From positions 1 through 64,000 of the forward strand of contig NZ_KB907637.1 of NCBI RefSeq assembly GCF_000382145.1: DNA of 64,000 bases. The letters run 5' to 3'. Below the pieces are notes generated by a model. It made no database searches and had not been told where the DNA came from. It saw only the letters and a list, made by a program, of their open reading frames with translations. The position numbers and the translations under genes are program-made. The stretch comes from Psychrobacter lutiphocae DSM 21542 (lineage in GTDB: Bacteria > Pseudomonadota > Gammaproteobacteria > Pseudomonadales > Moraxellaceae). How positions within the stretch are numbered: position 1 is the stretch's first letter; each line of letters begins with the position of its first letter. This document shows positions 52,885 to 61,222 of the stretch, one piece after another.

Positions 52885-53781
52885 ATGCGTGCGTCACAAT
52901 CTACCGTTACATCCTCTAAGTTATCAAAATTATCAAAATCAAAAGTGCATATTGTGATACCTGCTCGTTTTCAAAGTAGTCGTTTGCCCGGCAAGCCTTT
53001 GCTAGAGATTCATGGTAAGCCGATGATTTTATGGGTGGCACAAAAAGCAAGCCAAGCTACTTTCGCTGATGACTTATGTATTGCCACCGATGATGAGCGC
53101 ATAGCAGTTGTATGTCAGCAAGCGGGCTATGATGTGGTGATGACCGATGCTGCCCATGCGTCTGGTACGGACAGGTTAAGTGAAGTGGCGCAAATCAAGG
53201 GCTGGGATGCTGAGGACATTGTGGTGAACATGCAAGGTGATGAGCCATTAGTACCGCCACAGTTGTTGCAACAGGTAAAAGACCTGCTAATTGATAAACC
53301 CGAGTGTGTGATGGCGACGTTATATGAGCCCATTATTGATTATGCTGAATTTATACGCCCTTCTGTGGTAAAAGTAGTAACTGACAATCAGCAACAAGCG
53401 CTTTATTTTAGCCGTGCTCCCATTCCTTGTGATCGAGATCATGCGCAGGTCATGGCGCAATCTGCTGCCAACTCTAACTCTAATAATGCGGATAATACGG
53501 CAAGCGCGATGGCAAGCCAAGCACCAGCAATTCAGTTAAGGGTTCCAAAAAATGCCTACCGTCATTTGGGTATTTATGCTTATCGTGTCAAACTATTACA
53601 GGACTTTGTATGTTGGCCTGCTGGATCATTAGAAACATTGGAAAGCCTAGAGCAACTACGCGTCCTTGAAAATGGTGGCAAAATTGCAATAGATCAGGCC
53701 AGCGTTCAGCTGCCTCCTGGGGTTGATATACAGCAAGACTTAGATCGATTAAATGCGCTGCCTATTAGTGTGCTACAATAA
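52885..53781 (+). CDS. kdsB: 3-deoxy-manno-octulosonate cytidylyltransferase
   Basis: Activates Kdo as CMP-Kdo for LPS core. Core motifs: [34 protein letters not shown], and [11 protein letters not shown]. 298 aa against about 250: extra residues are a Ser/Lys N-terminus (1-20) and an insertion at about 187-220 ([24 protein letters not shown], split: Ser/Asn-rich then Ala/Ser-rich) between the nucleotide domain and NAYRHLG. The insert is in a surface loop in known structures, so activity is expected. Confidence 0.95.
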   Translation: MRASQSTVTSSKLSKLSKSKVHIVIPARFQSSRLPGKPLLEIHGKPMILWVAQKASQATFADDLCIATDDERIAVVCQQAGYDVVMTDAAHASGTDRLSEVAQIKGWDAEDIVVNMQGDEPLVPPQLLQQVKDLLIDKPECVMATLYEPIIDYAEFIRPSVVKVVTDNQQQALYFSRAPIPCDRDHAQVMAQSAANSNSNNADNTASAMASQAPAIQLRVPKNAYRHLGIYAYRVKLLQDFVCWPAGSLETLESLEQLRVLENGGKIAIDQASVQLPPGVDIQQDLDRLNALPISVLQ

Positions 53782-53832
53782 TCTGCTAGCAGTTAATCTT
53801 CAGCAGGTGTTAACCAAGCAAGTGGCATTTTT

Positions 53833-55008
53833 ATGAATCAGCATACCCAACAAAGCCAACCAAGTGTTTATTTTGCACCTATATTTCCTTGGCAACAGCA
53901 GGCATGGGCACGGTTACTTGCCCGTTATGACAGGCTACCGCATGGGTTACTATTTTCTGGCATGCAAGGCATCGGGAAGCGGGCATTTGTTTGGCGTTTT
54001 GTCGCTTGGCTATTGTGTGAGTATCGAGATCAAAATCTGACCAAGCCAGCAAGTGAGCAGGGTGGTTGTGGTCACTGTCAAAGTTGTCAGTGGCTGACAT
54101 CAGGTACACATCCTGATTTGCAAGTGTTGCCAGTCGCCAGTTTACCAACAGAGATAGAGTCACAATATGCAGGCATGGCAGGTGATAATAGTAAATCTAA
54201 AAATAAAAAAACTTCTGCTTCTGAAAAAGCGACTAAAGGAACAAAAAGCAATAAAGCAACCACCCCAGCTTTATCAACTACAATAAAAATAGAGGATATT
54301 CGCCAGCTACTTCCCTTTATTAGTCAAGGTAGCAGCGGTCGCCGAGTATGTGTGATAGATAATGCTGATCAAATGACAGTTGCAGCAGCCAATGCCTTGT
54401 TGAAGACGCTAGAAGAACCAAGGGATGGTGTCCATATTTTGCTGATATCTGATATGCCCACCCGCTTGTTGCCGACCATTAAAAGTCGGGTACAGCAGGT
54501 GGCAGTTGCGCCAACTGCTGTGCAATCGGTGCAAGCATATTTGATGCAACAGGTTAAAACAGAGGCCTTGTTTGAATATACTGATGAGAGTAATCTTGCA
54601 CAACAAATTAATCAGGCGTTGGCCCTAGCTAATGGTGCACCGCTAACGGCTTTGAAGATGCTGACCAGTGCTTGGTATGGATTCCGTCAAATTTGGCTTA
54701 ATGCATGGATGGCGTTGAGATCAGGTCGGCGTAGTAGTATTGCGGCCAGCGATTATTGGCAAAAAACACTAGAAATAGACGATTTTATTAAGCTATCAGA
54801 GTTTATGCTGATGGATATCAGTCGTTATAACCTAGGAATAGCAAGTTTGCAGAGGGATGTGCAGTTTGAGCCACAACTGTTGCAACTTCCGCTTGAATCT
54901 ATTTGTGCTTTGTTAGCAGAAATAGATGATATCAAATTGTCTTGTAAACAAAATGTACAAGATAAGATAGCTTATGATCATTTGATGGCGTCGCTTGCCC
55001 GTTTATAG
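53833..55008 (+). CDS. holB: DNA polymerase III delta' subunit
   Basis: Part of the clamp-loader. 391 aa; an AAA+ fold with GMQGIGKRAF as a degenerate P-loop, the four-Cys zinc module GGCGHCQSCQWL (about 78-87), and a sensor region IDNADQMTVAAANALLKTLEEP. Delta' normally lacks ATPase activity. A Lys/Thr/Ser-rich insertion (about 112-148) lies in the AAA+ domain. It closes the msbA-lpxK-kdsB-holB run and is followed by a terminator. Confidence 0.9.
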   Translation: MNQHTQQSQPSVYFAPIFPWQQQAWARLLARYDRLPHGLLFSGMQGIGKRAFVWRFVAWLLCEYRDQNLTKPASEQGGCGHCQSCQWLTSGTHPDLQVLPVASLPTEIESQYAGMAGDNSKSKNKKTSASEKATKGTKSNKATTPALSTTIKIEDIRQLLPFISQGSSGRRVCVIDNADQMTVAAANALLKTLEEPRDGVHILLISDMPTRLLPTIKSRVQQVAVAPTAVQSVQAYLMQQVKTEALFEYTDESNLAQQINQALALANGAPLTALKMLTSAWYGFRQIWLNAWMALRSGRRSSIAASDYWQKTLEIDDFIKLSEFMLMDISRYNLGIASLQRDVQFEPQLLQLPLESICALLAEIDDIKLSCKQNVQDKIAYDHLMASLARL

Positions 55009-55083
55009 TTTTTATTTTATTGATGACGATTTTTTAGCAGTTATTTTTATCAGTTATAAAAACATAGAAAACATAAATCGATA

Positions 55084-55120
55084 AAAAAAGAGCCCAAATT
55101 CAGTTTAGGCTCTTTTTTAT
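55084..55120. terminator. Bidirectional terminator between holB and thiolase
   Basis: AAAAAGAGCC...AAA and TTT..GGCTCTTTTTT form a stem with A-run before and T-run after, fitting both convergent genes. Confidence 0.88.
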
Positions 55121-55188
55121 GGTGTGCATATATTTGCTAAGAAATTAAGCGATTAGGCTTATCTTTCTTTCAAGATCTTTTAAAAATC

Positions 55189-57060
55189 TTATCTTTCAAG
55201 AATACAAGTCACACCTTGACCACCGGCAGCACAGATAGAGATTAGTGCACGGCCACCACCTTTTTGATCTAATAATTTAGCAGCTGTGGCTAGGATACGA
55301 CCACCTGTTGCCGCAAATGGGTGACCAGCGGCCAATGATGAACCATTGACGTTTAGTTTACTACGGTCAATTGACCCTAGTGGTGCATCTAGACCTAGGC
55401 GCTCTTTACAGAAAGTTTCGTCTTCCCAAGCGGCCAATGTTGATAAGACTTGTGAGGCAAATGCTTCATGAATCTCATAAAAGTCAAAGTCTTGTAAGGT
55501 TAAACCAGCACGCTCAAGCATACGAGGTACGGCATAAGCCGGCGCCATTAATAACCCTTCTTTAGGTCCACTCTTACCAATGAAGTCGACCGCTGCTGTT
55601 TCTTGATGTGCAATGTAAGCCAATGGTTTTAGACCATGCTCTTTTGCCCACTCATCTGTACCTAATAGGATGCATGAAGCTCCATCAGTTAGTGGTGTAG
55701 AGTTGGCGGCTGTCATAGTTGGGTTGGCATTATTTTTACCAAATACTGGTTTTAATGTTGCCAATTTTTCTAATGAAGAGTCAGGACGCAAGTTATTGTC
55801 ACGGGTTAGACCTTTGAATGGGGTGATTAGATCATCAAAGAAGCCGTCTTCATAAGCACGAGCAAGATTATGATGGCTGTTTACTGCCAACTCATCTTGT
55901 GCTTCACGTGAGATATTCCACTCAAGGGCGGTGATGGCTTGGTGCTCACCCATAGATAGTCCAGTACGTGGCTCACCATTTTGTGGGGCATCAATTAGAT
56001 CTTTTGGGTTGATGCTGGTTAGGGCAGTCAAGCGTTGTTTGTTGGTTCTGGCAGCGCCTAGTTTGATCAGTGCTTTACGTAGGCCATCACCTACTGCGAT
56101 AGGGGCATCAGAAGTTGTATCAACACCACCAGTAATGGCTGAATCGATGATACCTAGGGCAATTTTGTTGGCTGAAGCAAAGGTGGCTTGTAGACCAGTA
56201 CCACAGGCTTGTGAGACGTCATAAGCTGGAGTTTGTGGGTCAAGTGCTGTGTTTAGTGCAGATTCTCGCGTTAGATTTAAGTCACGGCTTAGCTTTAATA
56301 CAGCCCCTGCGACCACTTCACCAACACGCTCGCCTTGTAGCTCATAGCGCTCTACTAGGCCGTTTAGAGCAGCACTTAACATGTCTGTGTTGCTGGCATC
56401 TGCATAGGCACCATTTGAACGGGCGAATGGGATACGGTTACCGCCTAAAATAGCGACGCGGCGTGGAAGTTTTGTTTCGTTTGACATAGGGATTTCCTTA
56501 TTGTTTGTTGTGGTGTTAGTTTTGGCAGGAGCTACCTGGTTAGGGGTTGTTGCTGCTTGATCTTCAGCTTTTGTTTCAGTTTTTAATTCAGGTTTAGCAG
56601 CTTTTGGTTCTGCTGGTTTTTCAGATTTTTCAATTTCTGGCATTTTAGCGTTTTTTTTCTCAGCCTTATCAGATTCAGCTTTTTTAGACTCAGTTTTAGT
56701 ATCGCTTTTAGACTCAGTTTTAGTATCGCTTTTAGACTCAGCTTTTGCTTCCGGCTTTTTGTTTGCGGCTTCTGGCGCATCTGGTTGTGACAAGTTGTCA
56801 TCTTCTTCGGCTTGCGCTTTGGCGTCAGCAATTATTTTTTGTTTTGCTGCTCTGTCTTCACTGATAACCGCATCTGCCTCGGATTTTTCAGTATTAGCGA
56901 CTTCTTTTTGTAGTTTGGAAAAGTCCACTGAGTTATTTATTGTTTCGTTTTGTGCAGTTTGAGTCTCATCTAGCAAGGCTTCACCATCTTTGCTTACCAC
57001 AGTTGAAGTAACAGAGCTTTTTGACGCAGCTTGTTTGTTGGTTTTTTTTGAATTGCTCAT
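55189..57060 (-). CDS. Thiolase (acetyl-CoA C-acyltransferase) with charged N-terminal extension
   Basis: The C-terminal 432 residues are a thiolase: nucleophile Cys in YDVSQACGTGLQA, and C-terminal NGSSLAAGHPFAATG and CAAGGQGVTC motifs. It cleaves or forms 3-ketoacyl-CoA. The first about 190 residues are a separate, highly charged stretch: Thr/Asn/Gln-rich, then Lys/Glu/Ala-rich with repeated SKSDTKTE units, ending TTNNKEIP before MSNETKLPRR. A second start ATG at 56487 has its own site (TAAGGAAA, 56493-56500), so a short thiolase-only form is likely too. The long form starts at 57060 with a weak AAGGATAT upstream. Divergent from the fabG-like gene. Confidence 0.85.
   Translation of the reverse strand: MSNSKKTNKQAASKSSVTSTVVSKDGEALLDETQTAQNETINNSVDFSKLQKEVANTEKSEADAVISEDRAAKQKIIADAKAQAEEDDNLSQPDAPEAANKKPEAKAESKSDTKTESKSDTKTESKKAESDKAEKKNAKMPEIEKSEKPAEPKAAKPELKTETKAEDQAATTPNQVAPAKTNTTTNNKEIPMSNETKLPRRVAILGGNRIPFARSNGAYADASNTDMLSAALNGLVERYELQGERVGEVVAGAVLKLSRDLNLTRESALNTALDPQTPAYDVSQACGTGLQATFASANKIALGIIDSAITGGVDTTSDAPIAVGDGLRKALIKLGAARTNKQRLTALTSINPKDLIDAPQNGEPRTGLSMGEHQAITALEWNISREAQDELAVNSHHNLARAYEDGFFDDLITPFKGLTRDNNLRPDSSLEKLATLKPVFGKNNANPTMTAANSTPLTDGASCILLGTDEWAKEHGLKPLAYIAHQETAAVDFIGKSGPKEGLLMAPAYAVPRMLERAGLTLQDFDFYEIHEAFASQVLSTLAAWEDETFCKERLGLDAPLGSIDRSKLNVNGSSLAAGHPFAATGGRILATAAKLLDQKGGGRALISICAAGGQGVTCILER
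56487..56500 (-). promoter_or_regulatory. Internal ribosome binding site and start inside thiolase reading frame
   Basis: TAAGGAAA (56493-56500 on the minus strand) precedes ATG 56487 by five bases, in frame with the long ORF. It would give a 432-residue thiolase of normal length. Confidence 0.6.
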
Positions 57061-57129
57061 TTTAAGTCTATATCCTTATAAATAAGTCATTTGATATCAT
57101 ATTGGCTAGGGGCTGTATAACAGATATCG

Positions 57130-57153
57130 GTATTAGCGACTTCTTTTTGTAGT
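57130..57153. repeat. 24-bp direct duplication with thiolase extension
   Basis: Starts GTATTAGCGACTTC and ends TTTTTGTAGT; identical to 56891-56914 inside the coding region, 239 bp away. Confidence 0.93.
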
Positions 57154-57183
57154 AAGGCATTAACTCGTACTAGGAAGTCATTA

Positions 57184-57219
57184 TATCGAGGTTATTTTAA
57201 CTATCGAGGTTATTTTAAC
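57184..57219. repeat. 18-bp tandem duplication
   Basis: TATCGAGGTTATTTTAAC at 57184 and 57202. Confidence 0.93.
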
Positions 57220-57642
57220 ATTGTTACTAAAGTATTGTGTCGGAACTTACTCTATAATAATATAATGTTATGTTTACTGTGTGCAATCATAACATTAGGT
57301 TTTTTATTTTATCACATCGCTAATAATAGGCAATCACTGATCGTGTGTATTGGTGTGAGATTGGTGACAAGTGTGAAGTGAGTGTTACACGATTAAATTT
57401 GCTATACATTTGTTTACAGGAACATTGAAACACCGTGAAATAAAGGTGTTAAGCTAGATATCGTTTTGATTGTCAGCATCTGATTGCCGTTAGGTTAGGA
57501 GGATATACCGGTCTTTGCTTAACAGACGGATAAAAGTTGAACTGGTGAGTCGTTGTTTTTTACCAATTGCGGTCAGTAGGCGTTTGAAAATTACACAGAC
57601 CAATAGCATTATTATTCTAAGCGCATTACTTTTTAAGCAGAT

Positions 57643-57702
57643 AGCTTTTTAATCGAGCAAACACTTTTTAATCGAGCGAACAGTTTTTTAATCCAGCAAA
57701 AA
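57643..57702. repeat. 19-20-bp tandem array, 3 copies
   Basis: CTTTTTAATCGAGCAAACA (57644), CTTTTTAATCGAGCGAACA (57664) and a third diverged copy TTTTTTAATCCAGCAAAAAG (57684). Confidence 0.85.
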
Positions 57703-57818
57703 GTTTAATCGAATTGTTAATATAAAAGCGACAGCGTGAAATCAAAGTCGTGAGATCAAAGTCAAATCAAAAAGTAAAGTCAAATAACCAAAACAATATC
57801 AAATAAATAGGAGATATT

Positions 57819-59219
57819 ATGTCAGATCGTTACGGAGAATTTGTTCAATCACCTTTAGGTAAAAAAGTAGCCAAAAATTTAGGGCTGCCATTGCCTACTA
57901 AATTAGACCGCTATGAGCCAGGTGCAAGAGTTGTGCGTGGTGATGTGATTTTTGGTTCTGCTTCAGGTGATGATTCGCGAGTCAGTACTGCAGTTGCCAA
58001 AATTCTAAATGGACTGCAAGCATCTGTTTATGTTGCTGGTGATGACCCTCACAACAATGTCTTAGCTGAAGCAGGTATTGAAGCTAACAATAGTGATGGG
58101 CATAGTGATAAATACAAAGTAGCTATCTTTGATGCTACTAATATTGCACATGCACCTGATTTAAAAGAATTATATGAATTCTTCCATCCTATTGCTCGTC
58201 AAATTGAAAAATCAGGTCGTGTGATTGTATTAGGTCGCCCACCAGAAGAGTGTGACCGCATTGGTAAGACCTTGTCACAGCAAGCGCTAGAAGGCTTTAT
58301 CAAGTCTGTTGGTAAAGAGTTCAAAAAAGGCATTACCGCACAAGTTATCTATGTCAGTGAAGATGCGGAAGATAACCTTGAGTCAACGTTGCGCTTCTTT
58401 ATCTCTGCTCGTTCAGCTTATGTTTCAGGTCAAGCGGTACGTGTGGGTAGTGGCACAGTTGTTGATGTCGATTGGGCTAAGCCGATGGCTGGTAAGACAG
58501 CCTTAGTTACTGGTGCTAGCCGCGGTATTGGCGAGGCAATTGCACGTGTTCTGGCTCGTGATGGTGCTCATGTTATTTGTTTAGATATCCCTGCACAGCT
58601 GGCAGATTTGCAACGTGTAGCTGGTGAGATTGGCGGTTCAACCTTAGCAGTTGATATTACAGCAGATGACGCAGGTGCAAAAATCGGTGAAGCAGCTGCC
58701 AAGCGTGGTGGTCTAGATGCCATCGTCCATAATGCTGGGGTAACTCGTGATAAAACCTTAGCCAAAATGGATGAAAAGCAGTGGGATATGGTAATCGACA
58801 TTAACTTGCAAAGCATTGCAATGATTAATGATTATCTATTTGATAATGATGTGTTGACTGATAACGCACGTATTGTCTGTGTATCTTCTATCTCAGGTAT
58901 CGCTGGCAACCTTGGTCAAACTAACTATGCTACCTCAAAAGCTGGTGTGATTGGTCTGGTAAAAGCCACACCGAAAAAACTTAAAGCAGATGGCAAAGCG
59001 ATAACTATCAACGCAGTGGCACCTGGCTTTATCGAAACCCAAATGACAGCAGCTATTCCATTGACTATCCGTGAGGCGGGCCGCCGTATGAATTCAATGA
59101 GCCAAGGTGGTTTGCCGGTCGATGTTGCAGAAACTATCGCTTGGTTAGCTGCACCTGCTTCAGGCGGTGTGAATGCAAATATTGTACGCGTCTGTGGACA
59201 AAGCTTGTTAGGTGCTTAA
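57819..59219 (+). CDS. High-molecular-weight FabG-type 3-oxoacyl reductase
   Basis: 466-aa SDR. The C-terminal half (about 222-466) is a complete NAD(P)H reductase: TGASRGIGEA (231-240), NAG in HNAGVTRDK, catalytic Ser357, Tyr370 and Lys374 in SSISGIAGNLGQTNYATSKAG. The N-terminal half (1-215) is a Rossmann-like domain without cofactor motif (IFGSASGDDSR, FDATNIAH). This two-domain layout matches the HMwFabG/FabG4 type. GGAGATATT precedes the ATG. A MaoC gene follows after 359 bp; the thiolase is divergent upstream. Confidence 0.9.
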   Translation: MSDRYGEFVQSPLGKKVAKNLGLPLPTKLDRYEPGARVVRGDVIFGSASGDDSRVSTAVAKILNGLQASVYVAGDDPHNNVLAEAGIEANNSDGHSDKYKVAIFDATNIAHAPDLKELYEFFHPIARQIEKSGRVIVLGRPPEECDRIGKTLSQQALEGFIKSVGKEFKKGITAQVIYVSEDAEDNLESTLRFFISARSAYVSGQAVRVGSGTVVDVDWAKPMAGKTALVTGASRGIGEAIARVLARDGAHVICLDIPAQLADLQRVAGEIGGSTLAVDITADDAGAKIGEAAAKRGGLDAIVHNAGVTRDKTLAKMDEKQWDMVIDINLQSIAMINDYLFDNDVLTDNARIVCVSSISGIAGNLGQTNYATSKAGVIGLVKATPKKLKADGKAITINAVAPGFIETQMTAAIPLTIREAGRRMNSMSQGGLPVDVAETIAWLAAPASGGVNANIVRVCGQSLLGA

Positions 59220-59578
59220 TAGACTTGGAGTAGCCATTAATTTAGTGATAAGTTAGCAGGTTTAATTGCTATTAGTTGTCAGGTTTTATGCTGTAAATAG
59301 ACGCTTAAACTGTTAATATAGATAGGCTACTCAAGTTGTATGGGTTTTATTATTATATTAATTTAATTAATAGGTACACTTTGAGAGCCATCAGCTAGAT
59401 GGCTCTTTTTGTCGCTGTGCTAATTGCATCTATTATTTATACAAGTCCTAATAAATTATACAAGCCCTAATAAACTTGACTGTCATCCTTAACTAAACAC
59501 AAGATCAATATTTAATAAAATATCATTAAAATCAACTCAGCACTGAAGCTACATTGATATCAAGATAAAGGAACTACT
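59220..59578. other. Gap fabG-like / maoC-like
   Basis: 359 bp. Holds a terminator at 59384-59411 and a near-duplication ACAAGTCCTAATAAAT / ACAAGCCCTAATAAAC (about 59441-59476). The maoC-like gene therefore probably has its own promoter. Confidence 0.6.
59384..59411 (+). terminator. Intrinsic terminator after fabG-like gene
   Basis: AGAGCCATC pairs with GATGGCTCT over AGCTA and is followed by five T. Confidence 0.9.
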
Positions 59579-60484
59579 ATGACAACCCGTGAATTTAGAA
59601 GCCTGCCTGAAGCCCATAAAACTTATGGCAAGATCATTAAGTCTTTATTGCCTGTTGTGGGTAAAGCCGAAAAGGGTGAAAAAACCACATTACCAACGGC
59701 AACTTATGAAGTAAAGAATCTGAGCATTGATAAAGAGAATTTACAAGATTACCGCCGTATCTGTGGTTTTGCTGACAATGGGCAAGTACCGCCGACTTAT
59801 TTTGCCGTGCTATCACAAGCGTTACAAATGAATATGATGGTTGACGAGCCGTTCCCATTTGCCATGTTAGGTCTGGTTCATGTCGAAAACTCAGTGACCC
59901 AGCACCGCCGTATCGCTGACTCAGAAGTGGTATCTATGACGGTAAGTTTTGCAAATTTGCGTGATCATGATAAAGGTCAGCAGTTTGACTTTGTCACTCA
60001 GATTCATAGTGGTGAAGAGTTGGTGTGGGAAGGTACTTCGACCTATTTGTCACGTCAAAAAACCAAAAGAACAGCGGAAGATAGAGCCAAGGCAAAAGCC
60101 AGACCTGTTCATGAAAAGTCAGTGGCTACTTTAGATGATTTGCATCATATTTTTGCAGTTCCAGAAGATATCGGCCGTCGCTATGCCAAGGTCTCAGGTG
60201 ATTTTAATTTAATACATATTCATCCAATTACGGCCAGAGCTTTTGGTTTTCCATCCGCGATCGCCCATGGTATGTGGTCAAAAGCAAAATGTTTAAGTTT
60301 TATGGATCTACCAGAAGCCTATACGGTGAATGTGTCGTTTAAGCTGCCGATTTTACTGCCTTCTGAAGTCGAATTAATTGGTCAAAACCTACGTAAATTA
60401 GATGAATCAAACAGTATTCATTTTGATTTATATAGTGCTAAAAACGATAAGCCACATTTGGCCGGCGAGATTAAAAAGCTATAA
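59579..60484 (+). CDS. MaoC-like (R)-3-hydroxyacyl hydratase (HTD2/HtdX type)
   Basis: 301-aa hotdog-fold protein. Second half contains the MaoC hydratase motif: SGDFNLIHIHPITARAFGFP followed by AIAHGMWS, with the catalytic Asp/His set. First half holds a second, non-catalytic hotdog domain (YRRICGFADNGQVPPTYFAVLS). This double hotdog layout is the HTD2/HtdX type that works with FabG4-type reductases on acyl-CoA or ACP. AAGGA lies 8 bases before the ATG. Confidence 0.88.
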   Translation: MTTREFRSLPEAHKTYGKIIKSLLPVVGKAEKGEKTTLPTATYEVKNLSIDKENLQDYRRICGFADNGQVPPTYFAVLSQALQMNMMVDEPFPFAMLGLVHVENSVTQHRRIADSEVVSMTVSFANLRDHDKGQQFDFVTQIHSGEELVWEGTSTYLSRQKTKRTAEDRAKAKARPVHEKSVATLDDLHHIFAVPEDIGRRYAKVSGDFNLIHIHPITARAFGFPSAIAHGMWSKAKCLSFMDLPEAYTVNVSFKLPILLPSEVELIGQNLRKLDESNSIHFDLYSAKNDKPHLAGEIKKL

Positions 60485-60565
60485 TCAGGCTGTTAGAAAT
60501 TAAGTTTAAGTTAGTCAGCTTAAGTTTATAACAGTAAATAAAAGTTAATTGGACAGTTATGTTTA

Positions 60566-60600
60566 AAATTCAGCTAGGGGAGTGCTCTTAGCTGAATTTT
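60566..60600 (+). terminator. Perfect 12-bp hairpin after maoC-like gene
   Basis: AAAATTCAGCTA pairs perfectly with TAGCTGAATTTT over a 12-base loop GGGGAGTGCTCT. No T-run follows beyond the stem, and the next gene starts 22 bases later, so it could be a terminator or a leader regulatory hairpin. Confidence 0.5.
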
Positions 60601-60621
60601 CTGCCGTTTAAAGGAGTTGTT

Positions 60622-61146
60622 ATGGCAAATGATGCAGATTTAAATGCAACAGATACGGGTTTCAACACAGATACAGACACAACAACCAAACCATCCTTGC
60701 AACAGGCGCTTGAGTCTGTGCTCAATAATGCCAAGTTTCCAGATGCCAATACTGTGGTCAGTGGTAGCCTCACACCAGAGATGGTTGCCAAGCTTGCCGA
60801 AGCAGGCATTGAGCATGTTATCAACTTACAGCCTGAAGCTGAGCTAAGCTTTGATGAAAAAGCAGCAGTAGAGGCTCAAGGGATGAGCTATACGCATTTG
60901 CCGATTGTCGATGCGGATGATCTAAAGCAGCTTAACTTATTAGAGTTTGATAAGGTATTGCGCGCACATCATGGCAAAAAAACGCTGTTGCACTGTGACA
61001 GTGGTAATAAAGTTGGTGCATGTATGGCACTAAGAGCAGGTTGGTTACGTGGTCGCAAGATGGATACCGCCATGCAGCGCGGTAAAGATCATGGTTTAGA
61101 GGACTTAGAGCAAGAGGTCTATATGCGCTTATTGGTGCCACGCTAA
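60622..61146 (+). CDS. Protein-phosphatase-like domain protein (DUF442-like)
   Basis: 174 aa. After a Thr/Asp-rich N-terminus (1-25) the fold matches the beta-lactamase-hydrolase-like phosphatase group: VSGSLTPEMVAKLAEAGIEH, INLQPEAE, and the P-loop HCDSGNKVGACMALR. The nucleophile Cys125 is kept, but the usual Arg of the HCxxGNR motif is Lys130. Phosphatase activity is therefore uncertain. AAAGGAG precedes the ATG. The serine hydrolase follows after 77 bp. Confidence 0.75.
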   Translation: MANDADLNATDTGFNTDTDTTTKPSLQQALESVLNNAKFPDANTVVSGSLTPEMVAKLAEAGIEHVINLQPEAELSFDEKAAVEAQGMSYTHLPIVDADDLKQLNLLEFDKVLRAHHGKKTLLHCDSGNKVGACMALRAGWLRGRKMDTAMQRGKDHGLEDLEQEVYMRLLVPR

Positions 61147-61222
61147 GCGCTGGTTTTATCGAAAATAGAATTAAAAACTAAAGACAGACGTGATAAATGA
61201 CTTTAATAGATAAGGTGACTGT

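Larger units (their letters stand above)
57061..57818. other. Large divergent gap thiolase / fabG-like
   Basis: 758 bp. Contains a 24-bp sequence duplicated from inside the thiolase extension (57130-57153), an 18-bp duplication (57184-57219), and a 19-20-bp array (57643-57702). The rest is AT-rich; promoters for both genes must lie here. Confidence 0.65.

Noticed and set aside
55371..56962. Several open frames on the plus strand opposite the thiolase
   Set aside because: They are low-complexity reverse-strand shadows of the thiolase and its charged extension, with no ribosome binding sites.
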